A stretch of DNA of 64,000 bases from Paramecium sonneborni (taxonomy: Eukaryota > Ciliophora > Oligohymenophorea > Peniculida > Parameciidae). The stretch is from contig CAJJDN010000109.1 in NCBI GenBank assembly GCA_905182985.1, positions 1 through 64,000 of the forward strand. The letters are read 5' to 3'. Of the stretch, positions 53,585-64,000 are shown piece by piece (the stretch's first letter is position 1; each line of letters opens with the position of its first letter). The notes under the pieces are model-generated. The model ran no database searches. It was not told where the DNA came from and saw only the letters and a program-made list of their open reading frames with translations. The position numbers and the translations under genes are program-made.

Positions 53585-55017
53585 ATTTATATTATTAATA
53601 ATCGTTTTTCCACTTTTCAATTTTATATTATATATACATATATATACTATCACTAATTTCTCACTTTCTTTAAACTAATATTCTTTATTTTCTATCCTAT
53701 TTTACACTTTCATTATTCACTACCTCTCTTACATCATACTTTCTTATTCATTTCCATTTTTACTCAATCTTTTTAGATGTTTTATTATCTCTTAAAATAT
53801 ATTCAATTTAATCTTTACTCTATTTTTCATTCAAATTTTTTTAAAATTTATTAATTTATTATTAACCATCTTTCAAATTATATTTATTAAAATTTAGATT
53901 TTTATATATCTATGTATATCTATTATATTTTATATAATTATTAAGTAATATTCTTTTTTATATTCACATAATTTGTAAATCATATTATTTTACTATTATT
54001 TTCAATAATTTTTATTAATAAATAAATGCTTAACAATTTTACAGAATATATCTATATATATCAAACTGTAGATAACCTCTTTAATAGATAAATAATGTCA
54101 TATCATTATTATATAAGGCTTAATCACAATTAATTTGAATCTCTAATATAATAAAAAATGTTAATAAATTCTTATTTATTGAATTTTTCACATTCCCCTA
54201 CTGAATTTTTTTATTGAATGAACATTTTACATACAAATAAATTAATTTAAATCTCTAAATATCCATTAAAAATAAGATTTCATAATTATATTCCATTTTA
54301 TTTGCAAAAATATCTATAAATCTTAAAATGAAAAGATCAATTTTAAGTTGAGAAGAAAAATCAATAAGAATGATAAACATGATACAACGAAAAATTTACT
54401 GTAAAATAATAATATTTAAATCATTTTGTATTCATTTTATCTTTATTCCTTAAAATATATTTTTAATCTATGATGTCAAACAAAATTTAATTAACTATGA
54501 ATGTATTTAAGGCTTCGAAATCAATCCATAAGTTAAAAAGTGTAAACCAATAAATATCTAATATAACTAATTATAATTTAAAAAAAATAATAAATATAAA
54601 CATTACATTGATAAAACAGTTATATTCTACATCATTTTTATTACTCCAAATTTTCATTCGTGTTTATTAATAATAGGATTGATTTTTTATAGCTTATTAA
54701 TGAAAAATAAATAAAATATATATCTTTTTTTATAAAAATAAAATGTTAAATATTTTAATGAAAAGACTCCATAAACCCTAATAAAATTATTTCATTAAAA
54801 AAAATAAACATTTATAATAGGAATATATAAATAAGCAGATTATAAGATGTATAATTTGATAATAAACAATGTTAATTATTTTAGAGAACTCTTTATTTAA
54901 TTAAGTTTTAATAGTACTCAAAGATCAAAATATCTGAGATTGATTATATATTTATGAATATTTGATATACTTTGGGGAATATAATTTTTGAGTAAATAAT
55001 ATTGAAATATATTTTAA
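53585..55017. other. 1.4-kb AT-rich spacer, nothing seen
   Basis: The stretch separates two divergently oriented genes (minus gene starting at 53584, plus gene starting at 55018). It is more than 80% A+T, with homopolymer and (TA)n tracts and no open frame or repeat that I can support. It is long for this gene-dense half. Confidence 0.5.
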
Positions 55018-55438
55018 ATGGATGCTTTTAATAATATAAATAAATTTAATAATTAGATGTAGACAGATAGTCAAGCAATAGATTTAAACCGAAAAATATT
55101 GAAATCAAGTTTAACAAGGTAATTTACAAGATCCCCAACAAGATCAAGAAAAAGAATAATTTCTTTACCACCATTAGAGGCAGCATAAAATCAATATTAG
55201 AAATTAAAGTAACGTGTTATAACTTACCACAAAGAGAGTCCAAGAGAAGTATTTAGTTTAATTATCAATGTTGTAAGGTTTGATATGTTTAACGATTCGG
55301 GAGTTAAATGGATTGTGTTTGAATACTTGTAGATATACAAAAGCTAAAGAAGAGAAAAAATATTTTCTAAATAACAAATATTTCGATTCTTGTTTTAATG
55401 CTATGAACAAAAGAAAATTCTAATTATTTAATAAATGA
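55018..55438 (+). CDS. Small basic hypothetical protein, 132 aa
   Basis: One intron (55256-55277) restores the frame. The N-terminus is polar (MDAFNNINKFNNQMQTDSQA), followed by a Ser/Arg/Pro-rich patch (RQFTRSPTRSRKRIISLPPL) that looks like a kinase-regulated, nuclear-type sequence. The rest is LTIRELNGLCLNTCRYTKAK and a basic end. The intron begins GTT rather than GTA, and without it the reading continues for some codons, so the 3' part is less certain. No family is recognised. The stop is 20 bp from the stop of the convergent UBA-PUB gene. Confidence 0.6.
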
Positions 55439-55458
55439 TTTTTATATATATCTCATTT

Positions 55459-56526
55459 TCATTTTAATTCATTTTAAACTATTACCATGGCTTTTTATAA
55501 GATTGAAACATCGGCATCTTGAAATACATAGAATCCATTATTTTAAATAAATCCTAATCCATCTAATGCAGTTCTAGCTCCTAAGATTGTATCAATTTTA
55601 TTCAAATAAGCTTAAGAAGTTAATGAAATTTTTCTAAACTTTTCTTCTTAAGGATTTTTATAAATATTTTCTAAAATTAAATATAAAAATAAAATAGATT
55701 ACCAAGTATTTTAAGAATAAGTGATAATGAATTAAAAGCAGTATCAGGAATAAGATCAGGTGGATAAGCAACTTTAATTTATTTTATACCTAATTCAAAT
55801 AATTCAATAGGTGAATAATTTTTTTGTTATTATTATTATTATTATTATTTAGAATAAGATTTTCCAAATCTAGCTTCTTTTTCTCTTCTTAATTATTCTT
55901 CCATTTCTTATTTATCTTTTAAGAATTATTCTCTTTCTCTTTTTGCTTTTAATGCTTCTTATTTCTTTTTTTATTCTTCTAATTCTCTTCTTACATCATT
56001 CATTGCTTTTCCTGAAGCAATTCTATTTTTTTCTTATTCAAAAGCAGCTTATTCTTCAGCAATTCTTCTTTTTTCTCGAAGTTTCTATTAAAGTTCTCTT
56101 GCTTTAAATGCAGCTTCTTCAGGTGATATCTTTTTTCCAGAACCAACAATTTATAATTCTTCTTCAAAATCTTAATCATTTTTATGTTCTTCAATCCATT
56201 TAATAGCAGCATCAACACCTTAATTATTAGATAATAATAATGATTTTTCAGATACATTTTTAGAATAACCTTATGACATTAAAATAGCAACATGTTCTTC
56301 ATTAACATATTTACTAATAGAATCAAGTTATTATTATTATTATTATTATGATTATGTTTGTGTTTATGGATTATCTTATGATTAATTTTCAATGTATGTA
56401 AGTAATACCTATATTAATTATATATATATATACTCCAATGTCATAAGAATTTGTTGAATTAATTGCATTTGTGATTTACTCTTCTGTAAATCCCATTTCT
56501 AAAAGTGAAGTTTTAGCATTATCCAT
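55459..56526 (-). CDS. UBA and PUB domain protein (ubiquitin/p97 adaptor type)
   Basis: The 336-aa protein has introns at 56409-56433 and 55671-55702. Residues 1-45 form a UBA domain (LLEMGFTEEQITNAINSTNS). A polyQ tract follows, then a second UBA-like segment (LMSQGYSKNVSEKSLLLSNN, VDAAIKWIEEHKND). A charged coiled coil rich in Arg/Glu/Gln spans about 150-235 and resembles the UBXN1/SAKS1 middle part. A second polyQ tract precedes a C-terminal PUB domain (about 255-336: NPQEEKFRKISLTSQAYLNK, LGARTALDGLGFIQNN). UBA domains bind ubiquitin and PUB domains bind the C-terminus of p97/Cdc48, so this is probably an adaptor in protein quality control. No UBX domain is seen. Its start codon is only 15 bp from that of the divergent NEK-like gene. 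Confidence 0.85.
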
Positions 56527-56541
56527 TTTATTAAATTTATA
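56527..56541. promoter_or_regulatory. 15-bp gap between divergent start codons
   Basis: The ATG of the UBA-PUB gene (-, 56526) and the first ATG of the NEK-like gene (+, 56542) are separated by 15 bp of pure A/T. If both are transcribed, their promoters must overlap the opposite gene's 5' coding sequence, or one of the transcripts is absent. No specific box is visible. Confidence 0.45.
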
Positions 56542-57920
56542 ATGATGAAAAACTTTATAGTTTTTGAGAAATTAGGAGAAGGTAAATATACTAAAGTAAC
56601 ACATATTAAGGATCATTTTCTACAGTATTAAAAGTGAAGAGATAATCAGATTAATAGGAATATGTAATGAAGAAAGCAAGAATAGGATAATTGAAAGAGA
56701 AAGAGAGCTCTTTTGAATGAAATTAGAATACTTGCTAGCATAAAGCATCCAAATATTATCGGTTATAAAGAAGCATTTTATGATGAATAATCATAATGTT
56801 TATGCATTGTAATGGAATATGCAGATTAAGGAGATTTATTATAAGATATCTAATAGCATATATAACATAAGTAATATTTTGAAGAAATGGAAATTTGGAA
56901 AATGATTTACTAAGTGATATTAGGTATATAGTTATTAAATATATGTTTGATAGCATTACAAACATTACATTAAATGAAGATTTTACATCGAGATTTAAAG
57001 TCAGCTAATGTATTTTTACATCGAAGTAATTATAAACTGGGAGATATGAATGTTTCTAAAGTAGCTAAGAAAGATTTAGTATATACTTAAACAGGAACTC
57101 CATATTATGCTAGTCCTGAAGTATGGAGAGATTAACCATATGATACTAAAAGTGATATTTGGAGTCTAGGTTGTGTTGCATATGAAATGGCTGCACTTAA
57201 ACAAACCTCCTTTTAGAGCATAAAATATGGAAGGATTATATAAAAGAGTCTAAAGAGGTTTATTTGGAAAAATACCATCTAAATTTAGTGGAGAATTAAT
57301 GACTATTATTGGATTGTGTTTATAAGTACAAAGTAAATCTAGACCTTCTTGTAATTAATTACTTAACAATCCTATCCTATTCTTAATAAACTTAATCATC
57401 ATAAGCTGGATCTAATGTACTTCTATAAACTATTAAATTACCTAAAAATTTAAAATAACTGAAAGAAAAACTACCTTAATCTAAATATCTAAGTGAAAGT
57501 CTTAATAAGTCTTATGATCAATCTTAACTTAATAGTCCTCATCTACCTAAAATTAATAATCATAAAGATATTAGACCTAATTGTTCTGTTCCACCATTAA
57601 AAAGTGATAGATATCAATAATAATAATAATAATTATTATAATTATAATTATAATTATAATTATAATAATAGCATTCAAAAATCAACTCTTTACATGAAGA
57701 TAGATCTAAATCTATTGTTAATTCAGTCTAAATGCTTGAAATGGAAAGAATTAGATAAAAGAAATTATTAGAAAAATAATACATTCGTTAAAATGCTATA
57801 CCATGTATCAATAGTTCTTCTTCTTAAATACAAAATCTATATGTAAATAAACAAAACATTCATGAATCAAATCAATTAAAATAATACTCAGAAATACCCA
57901 AACCCATCTGGTGGGGATGA
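56542..57920 (+). pseudogene. NEK-like protein kinase with two frame breaks
   Basis: The sequence is clearly a NIMA-related kinase: FEKLGEG/SFSTVLKVKR, the ATP lysine in YVMKKARIG, IKHPNIIGYKEAF, EYADQGDLLQDI, ILHRDLKSANVFL with catalytic Asp, GDMNVSKVAK, TGTPYYASPEVW and SDIWSLGCVAYEMA. Introns lie at 56582-56610 and 56924-56953. Two indels break the frame and are not cured by introns. Around 56,700-56,715, KEKE is followed by a missing two bases before ALLNEIRILA. At 57199-57206 the four bases AAAC are duplicated just before PPFRAQNMEGLYKR. The tail is Gln/Leu-rich with TAA/TTA repeats (57,614-57,670) and ends at TGA 57918. It is either a recent pseudogene or there are two sequence errors. 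The many conserved residues speak for recent loss. Confidence 0.65.
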
Positions 57921-58065
57921 TGTTTATATTTTTATTATTTTTTATAAATTCTCATTAATTTATTAATCTATTGATAGATATAATATTTATATTAAAATTA
58001 ATCTTTTCATATTAAAAATATATATAACTCTTATTTTAAATTATTTACAGATATCAATATTTTTA

Positions 58066-60146
58066 TCATTGATTTATTAAATCTTCATCAGTCATCAAAT
58101 CAGTGTTTAATTTTGGAGATTAAATTATTTAATCAAAAGCTACTTAATAAAGAATAATAATTACCAGCAATTTTTATATCTTTTTAAATTACTTACTATT
58201 AATTCTTTCTTGTATCCTATTTGTTGTAATCTTAATAAAATTATAATTTTATTAAATCTTCCAATTATTATAATTCATCTATTTCAGATTCATTATCCTA
58301 ATTAAATTAATCTTACATTTGTTTTTCAAAATAATTGGGAGATTATTAATCTAAAATTTCTGAAGCTGCTAAAATTGGTTATTAAATTGGTTCTTCAATA
58401 TTTTATTCTATAATTGAAGATTTAAAAAGAGAGGATTGAAATTATTGCATCATCATTTTTTCAATATCATTTAAATTATTTTAAAAATGGTTTTCCTAAT
58501 TATTATTTGATCCATAATAAAATTATTAAATCATAATTTTTTCTAAGTTTTCAATTTCTTGAACATTTTTTGTTTATCCATTAACCATACTAGAAGGATC
58601 AAATGAACTAATTATAATGTTAAGACTACTACTATTCAAAGATTTATGCAAACTTGAAATTCGTTATTGATATTATTTTGAAAAAGAATAATCATTAGAT
58701 TATTTTTATCTATTTAATGATGATATTTCTTTAGGTTTATTTTATTAATTATCTTTAATTTCTTTATTACGTTATTATATTCCAATTTCTTTAATTTGTG
58801 ATTCTAATTAAATCTTAGTTGATACTACATTTTAAATATCAGTATAAGATAATTATTAATTATGATTATTTATATTCTTAAAATCTAGATGAATGGATTT
58901 CAATTATTAAAGAACTTATTGATATTTAATAGAACCAGGATTATGACTTCTTCTAATAGAATATCTTAAACTTGAATTAGAAATATTGCTATTCTAAATT
59001 TTAAATGATCTCCTATCTTCAGGTCTATTATGATATTATCTTCTTGTAGATATAATAACTGATTTTAATGGTTCAGTTTCCAAATCTAAATAAAATAAAT
59101 AGAATATAACTTTTAAAAATAGGATGATTTAATAATTCAGTAGGTTTTGATCTTTCTCGTGGATTAATTTTGAATATACAATTAAATATTTAAAGAATGT
59201 CTTAATTCTTAGTGATATATTGATATGGAAATAATTCTTTATAAAATTAATAATTAGATATACATCCTTTTTCAAAGCATATTTTAATTTAATTTAGAGT
59301 AATATTTGAAGATAAATGATGCCAAGGAGATATTCTGGTTAACATTTCAATAAAGATACAACCAGCACTCCAAATATCAGATTATTCACAATAATTTTAA
59401 TTTTTAAAACATTCAGGTGGACTATAAATTGACAATTTATAATCTTTCAATACATAAATATCACTTAATTTAGCATTTGCTTCACCATCAACTAAAACAT
59501 TAGAAGTTTTTAAATTTCTAATAGAATAGAAATAATACTTATGAAGAATTCCAAAATTATGTAAAGATTCCAATCCTTATAGAATTTGTTTCATAAACAT
59601 TATAGCTAATTAAGTAGAAAATGAATTGAATTTCTACAATAACCAACTTATTGAACCACCACTTTCATATGACATTAGAATTCTTATTTCATCATGAATA
59701 ACTTCATTATTATGAATCGAGTAATCCCATCCAATTATTTAATGTATATTTTTAGATTCCAATCTTGTAAGGACATCAACATAATTAACAATAGTATTAA
59801 AATTATCCTACTTACTTAATTTAAACTAATATAATATAAGTCTATACAATTTTTAATGCTAAAAGTTAACCATTCAATGTATTCAATGCACAATATACAT
59901 TACATCCTTCTTATATTAAATCTCCTTAAATGTAATCATATACTATGTTCTATCTTTATTGATGTTATTTACTTGATCTTCTTCTTCTTCTACTTATTCT
60001 TCAACATTCTACTCTACATTATCTTCATTCTTTAACTCTCATATTTGAACATCATTTACTCTCATGCTCTTATCACTTAACTATGATCGATGAACTATCC
60101 TTCCTTTCTCTCTCTTCTTCTTTTTAAAACACGGTATAGTACCCAT
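58066..60146 (-). CDS. Pseudokinase (STE11/MAPKKK-like), membrane-anchored type
   Basis: The 646-aa protein is intact after six introns (the first at 60036-60059). It begins MGTIPCFKKKKREKGR, a Gly2/Cys6 plus polybasic start typical of acylated proteins. The kinase fold spans about 55-340: a degraded G-loop (GDLIQEGCNVY), the lysine in LLALKI (Lys83), SYESGGSISWLL, HKNLKTSNVL (179-188), LSDIYVL, PPECF and SDIWSAGCIFIEML. The catalytic HRD Asp is Asn181 and DFG reads D-I-Y, so phosphotransfer is unlikely. The long C-terminal half is Ser/Asn/Gln-rich with TEPLKSVIISTRRQ and acidic ends. It may be a scaffold or regulator. The fold resembles MAPKKK kinases by its glycine-rich hinge, which is an inference. 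Confidence 0.8.
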
Positions 60147-61405
60147 TATAAAATATTAAAATTATAATCACATATTATTGAAAGTAGATACTCTCTCTTT
60201 CTTAATAACTTTATCATATCAATTACATCTTATTCCTTTTAACATCTATTTTCAAACACATCCTTCCCCTTATTCATTATTAAACATAATTATTTTTTAA
60301 TCATCATTAATTTTATTACAATCTATCATTATACAATTATCGTACTAATCTTAAAATCACTTTATCTTAACTTACTATAAAACATGTAAAAATTATCATT
60401 CTTAAATAGAAACTTTCTTTATTATTTTTAGTTTATTCAAACTCAAAAAGATAAAATAACAATTATGGATCAACAATATGATAAGATCATACTCTATTTA
60501 AGTTCTTTAAATTTATATTTACATTCTTCTTGTCTAATCTCATTAACCCTTCTATTTAAATTTCTAATATAACAGATTAATCTCTTTAAAAAAGATTCCT
60601 TATGATTTCTTTTATACAATACTAAATGGAAGTAATATTCTATAACATTTTAAAAAGGAATTTAAATTCATTATACTTATATTATCATAAAAATAATATA
60701 TCTATGTTCAATAACACAAGAAGATTAATTTTAATAAGAATTTTTCAGAAAATTTGAATAAATAATTAAGATAAATAAATTATATTAATCATATATCTTA
60801 AATAACATACTGCATACTTAAAAATTATGTAACAAATCTTTCAAAAAATGAAGCATATGTATTAAATTGAATTATAGTTTAAGAATGATAAAATTCCCAA
60901 AATTATTTGATTTAAATTGATTTATATTAGATATAGATCTGTCTGTAGAATAATTTATTAAATTATTATAAAACTCTTTTATTATTGATAGAATTATAAT
61001 GAATTATTTTTAACATAAATGTGAAAGAGAAATTATTATTTTGAGTTTAAAAAACTGAAATAATAAAATTAATAATTAAACTAGTGTTAGTAATTTCAGA
61101 TGAATACTATTCACTTGAAAATGATGAATACATTTTGAGACAAGATTTATTTTTTTGAATAAAATATATAAATCTATTTATTTATTGATTAATATTAGAA
61201 TGTAATTAAGAATTTAGGAATGAATAAGAATATTTAGAAAATGAGATTTGAAAAGAATAATGATAGAATATGAAAATTAAAAAAGAGGAAAGAGAAAATG
61301 AGAATGATAAATTTGAATAAACAGATGATGAGATTAAATGGTTATTTAATGATTAAGAATTTAAATAAAATCTTGGAATATTTATTTAATTTAAATAAGA
61401 AAGTA
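60147..61405. other. 1.26-kb upstream spacer, nothing seen
   Basis: This lies between the start of the pseudokinase (-) and the start of the second Myb-like gene (+). Just before 61406 the frame is open upstream with several ATGs but carries no TAA/TAG-coded glutamine and no protein-like composition. I therefore do not extend the gene. No repeat or RNA is seen. Confidence 0.45.
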
Positions 61406-61769
61406 ATGCCTTTAATGGATTAAGAAGTTACGAAATCTTAAGGTGATGGATAGGAGAGTTCTAAAAAGATATCAAAGAAGTCTGGACATTGGAATCAAGA
61501 TGAACATGAATCATATCTTCGTTTTTTATAAGAAAATGCTAATCATAATAAAGGTCAAAGGCTATTTAAGAGAATGAGCCAAATAATAGGAACAAGAACA
61601 CCTAGTTAATGCAGGTAAGATTAAATGAAATAAGATTAGATCTCATCATTAAAAGTTCAATCCTATAAAACCTAATGGTAAGATAACGTAAATAAAAATA
61701 CTTAAAACAAAACAATTAGTCAGATTGTATATGAATAAAAATAAGGAAAAAGATGAGGAAGAGGATTGA
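61406..61769 (+). CDS. Myb-like DNA-binding protein, short paralog
   Basis: The 112-aa protein has one 25-nt intron (61615-61639). After a short Gln/Lys-rich start (MPLMDQEVTKSQGDG) it contains a Myb/SANT-like domain: KKSGHWNQDEHESYLRFL, RLFKRMSQIIGTRTPSQC, R and SHHQKFNP. The C-terminus is basic then acidic (KEKDEEED). The intron splits the CR-SHH arginine codon, as in the gene at 46,861 under the preferred donor there, showing common descent. It lacks the polyQ tail of that paralog. A nuclear DNA-binding role is likely. Earlier in-frame ATGs exist, but the extension looks non-coding. Confidence 0.75.
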
Positions 61770-61859
61770 ATGAGATTATTTTTTATGTAAATATTATATT
61801 CAATTTTTGCTGGTTGACTTTGTTAAAATATTTAAATAATTAAAGAACATTTATTTTTT

Positions 61860-62130
61860 AAGACAAAGAACAAAATTTAAAAAGTCTCAATGGTATAGTT
61901 TATAAGAAATATTATTAAATCAGATAGTTTTTAAGAATGCAAAAGATTTAAGTAATTTTATAAAGATACCAAAGAAAAGCAAATAAATCAGAGTAAGTGA
62001 AATTTAGAATCATCAATTAAGTAATAAGTATAGAATCAGAAAAATCTAAGTTTAAAGATACATCTTAACAAAATAGTGTTATCTAAAGAAACAATTTAAA
62101 GCTATTATATTTTATATAATAAATAAATGA
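61860..62130 (+). other. Open frame, possible Myb-like fragment
   Basis: A frame without start codon reads KKSQWYSLQEILLNQI, then LSNFIKIPKKSKQIRVSEIQ, ending at TGA 62128-62130, which overlaps the ATG of the next gene by ATGA. The W...E...L spacing resembles a degenerate Myb repeat and follows directly after a Myb-like gene. It could be a decayed duplicate or an unspliced 3' extension that I could not join. Confidence 0.25.
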
Positions 62131-63325
62131 ATTTTGAGAATAGTGTGTAATTTATGTAGAAATCAGAAGCTTGTTTAAATTACGAATTAATTTAAGCACC
62201 TTTTGTACCAAATACTTTTTCATTATGGAGAGATGTGATATATGAAAATATAGATTCTGATAAATGGTTTGAGTTTGTGAAACAGATAGATAAATAACTA
62301 TTTTTAAAATATTTGGAGAAGGTCAGAGAAGCATATGGAAGGAAATTTACATATTAAGATTTAAAGTTAAATATAAGATATGAGATAGATGTTTAAAAGT
62401 TTGAGAAAATATTTGAAAATGATTTAAGTATTAGAATATGAAAAAATATCATAGAAAAATAGGTAGATACAATAACAATTCATCTTTCAGATTATTAAAC
62501 TTAGGTTGAATATGCTTATGATTTATTAAGAAGAATACATACATATAAATTTGTAGAATACAATTTTTAATAATTTTAAACTTGGCAGAAAGATTAAACT
62601 TTGTATTAGAAATATTTAGATAAAATAGTAATAATAATATTAATAAAAACATATAGATGAAAGGATTTATTTCAAATGTTTAAGAAATTGCAAGTGAAAA
62701 AATAAAGGAGTTCTGTGCAACTGGATTGATAAAAAATAATTCATTTATTGAATCAGGAAAATCCTTTTTTAAATAATTTATATTTAATGGAGGAACTGTA
62801 ATGACTAAATTGAGTAATTTAAATTTTGGAATATTAGTAATAAATATAATTCTAAAACTTAGATTGGTGGAATAATAGCAGAATAAATAGTAAGTAAAGT
62901 GGCATATAATGTAATGATAAATAGAATAAGTTGTAAATTAGAGTTATTGTAAATGGAATTGAATTAGATGACAGATAAATTAATATAAATTAATTCAGAT
63001 TTTGATAATTTGATATATAGAGTAGTTGAACAATTTCCTAATAATTTTGAATAAAATAAAACATGTAATCAAATTTGAATTGAATGAAGTTATTTAAGCA
63101 TTTGTCTAAAAGAATTACAAAGTAAATTTAGGATCTGATGTAATTTATTGTCCAGACACTAATACAATTATTTAAAAACAAGTAGAAGAAGATTGTATAT
63201 TGTTAAATGAAGTGGAATATAATTTACCACTTTAAGAATAAATAGATGAAGATGCTTATGTTATCAATTTATAATCAAATATCTCTGATAATATTAAGAA
63301 ATAGCATTTTGAATTAATATAATGA
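62127..63325 (+). CDS. Hypothetical protein, 363 aa, with a glycine-rich hydrophobic stretch
   Basis: The frame is intact after introns at 62428-62454, 62628-62656, 62837-62862 and 63065-63089. The N-terminal half is charged and helical (FVPNTFSLWRDVIYENIDSD, KVREAYGRKFTYQDLK). In the middle, FNGGTVMTKLSNLNFGILIG followed by GIIAEQIV is mildly hydrophobic and could be a short membrane-associated segment. A coiled coil follows (LELLQMELNQMTDKLIQI), then an acidic end. No domain is recognised. In-frame TGA codons in the first intron confirm that it must be spliced. Confidence 0.65.
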
Positions 63326-63373
63326 ATTGATTATAATAATAATTATTATGTAATTTACTTAATTAATTTTATA

Positions 63374-64000
63374 ATGTAAAATAATAACAGCTTTGAGTAT
63401 TAATCTATTCAAGATAAAAGAGAAATTATGCTCTAGTAAATTATTTTAGAATAAAAATAAAAAATCAGAGAGTTAGAATTGAAAACTTAAAAATAATAGA
63501 CACCTCCAATGTATAAATAATAATTATTGGAATGTACCAATTAATTAGAAGAAAGTAAAAACATTATCAAATAATTATTGTAATAAAAAGAATAGCTCAA
63601 TCAAAAGATATAATCAATTGAATCAGAAATGGAATTAAAATAGACCTAAGCTATTTAAGATAAATTAAATTAATATAATTAGAATATTACACAATTATAG
63701 AATGAAAATTAATTATTGTAAGAAGAATTAAAATAATTCTAACCATTATCAAAAGCATTAAATAATTATACATAAGAAGAGAAGTATATTTAATAAATCA
63801 ACATTCTTTATGATTTTATAACAAAGTGTCAAAAATAATTTATGTCAGATATAGTTTATTATAAAAGAGAATTAGAAATTAAAATTAACTAAAAAGATCA
63901 ATAAAACTTAAAACATATTTAAGAAAAATAAGAACTCATTACATAATTAAATCAAAGAATTAAATTGGATCAACAAATTTAAAATGACGTTATACTTTAA
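63374..64000 (+). CDS. Gln-rich coiled-coil protein, 5' part only
   Basis: An open frame of 209 codons starts at ATG 63374 and runs off the window edge. Most glutamines are TAA/TAG. Heptad-like repeats (LQQIILEQKQKIRELELK, QLEESKNIIKQLLQQKEQLN) indicate a long coiled coil throughout. No other domain is seen in this part. It is probably a structural or scaffold protein. Confidence 0.7.

Overview
The window is macronuclear-type DNA of a ciliate, most likely Paramecium. Long reading frames are open only if TAA and TAG are read as glutamine and TGA is the sole stop. Introns are tiny (20-32 nt, GT..AG, usually GTA...TAG). Intergenic gaps in the gene-rich half are often below 110 bp, and the sequence is roughly 80% A+T. 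I read all genes with that code. Each spliced model called intact gave a reading length divisible by three.

Left part (1-20 kb). A 1,286-bp unit is present twice in direct order, separated by a single N (1822), probably an assembly duplication. From about 2.7 to 9.5 kb lies a broken copy of a giant surface-protein gene. At 11.8-14.0 kb (minus strand) sits an intact gene for a seven-helix receptor fused to a phosphatidylinositol phosphate kinase. The rest of 9.5-20 kb is a gene graveyard with relics of a G-x-W repeat gene, a TPR gene and a WD40 gene, plus a long imperfect inverted repeat.

Middle (20-39 kb). Two intact convergent giant paralogs occupy almost everything: 2,832 aa on + and 3,091 aa on -. 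Both have a signal peptide, furin-like Cys-rich repeats, a long beta-helix-like Asn/Ile-rich region, a conserved Cys/Gly knot and a C-terminal multi-pass membrane domain. The broken gene at 2.7-9.5 kb is a third member.

Right part (40-64 kb). Compact small genes follow: a WD40 protein with an N-terminal CxxH/CxxC motif, a START lipid-transfer protein, an OGFr-domain protein, the ciliary doublet protein CFAP77, a Myb-like factor with polyQ tail, a Polo-like kinase with two polo boxes, a Gln-rich coiled-coil protein, two hypothetical proteins (one secreted), a UBA-PUB protein, a NEK-like kinase with two frame-breaking indels, a pseudokinase whose HRD aspartate is Asn, a second Myb-like factor, a hypothetical protein and the start of a coiled-coil gene cut by the window edge.

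The genes do not form one pathway. Several are typical of ciliate cell cycle, cilia and signalling: PLK, NEK, CFAP77, GPCR-PIPK, START and Myb. No RNA genes, CRISPR arrays or telomeric repeats were recognised.
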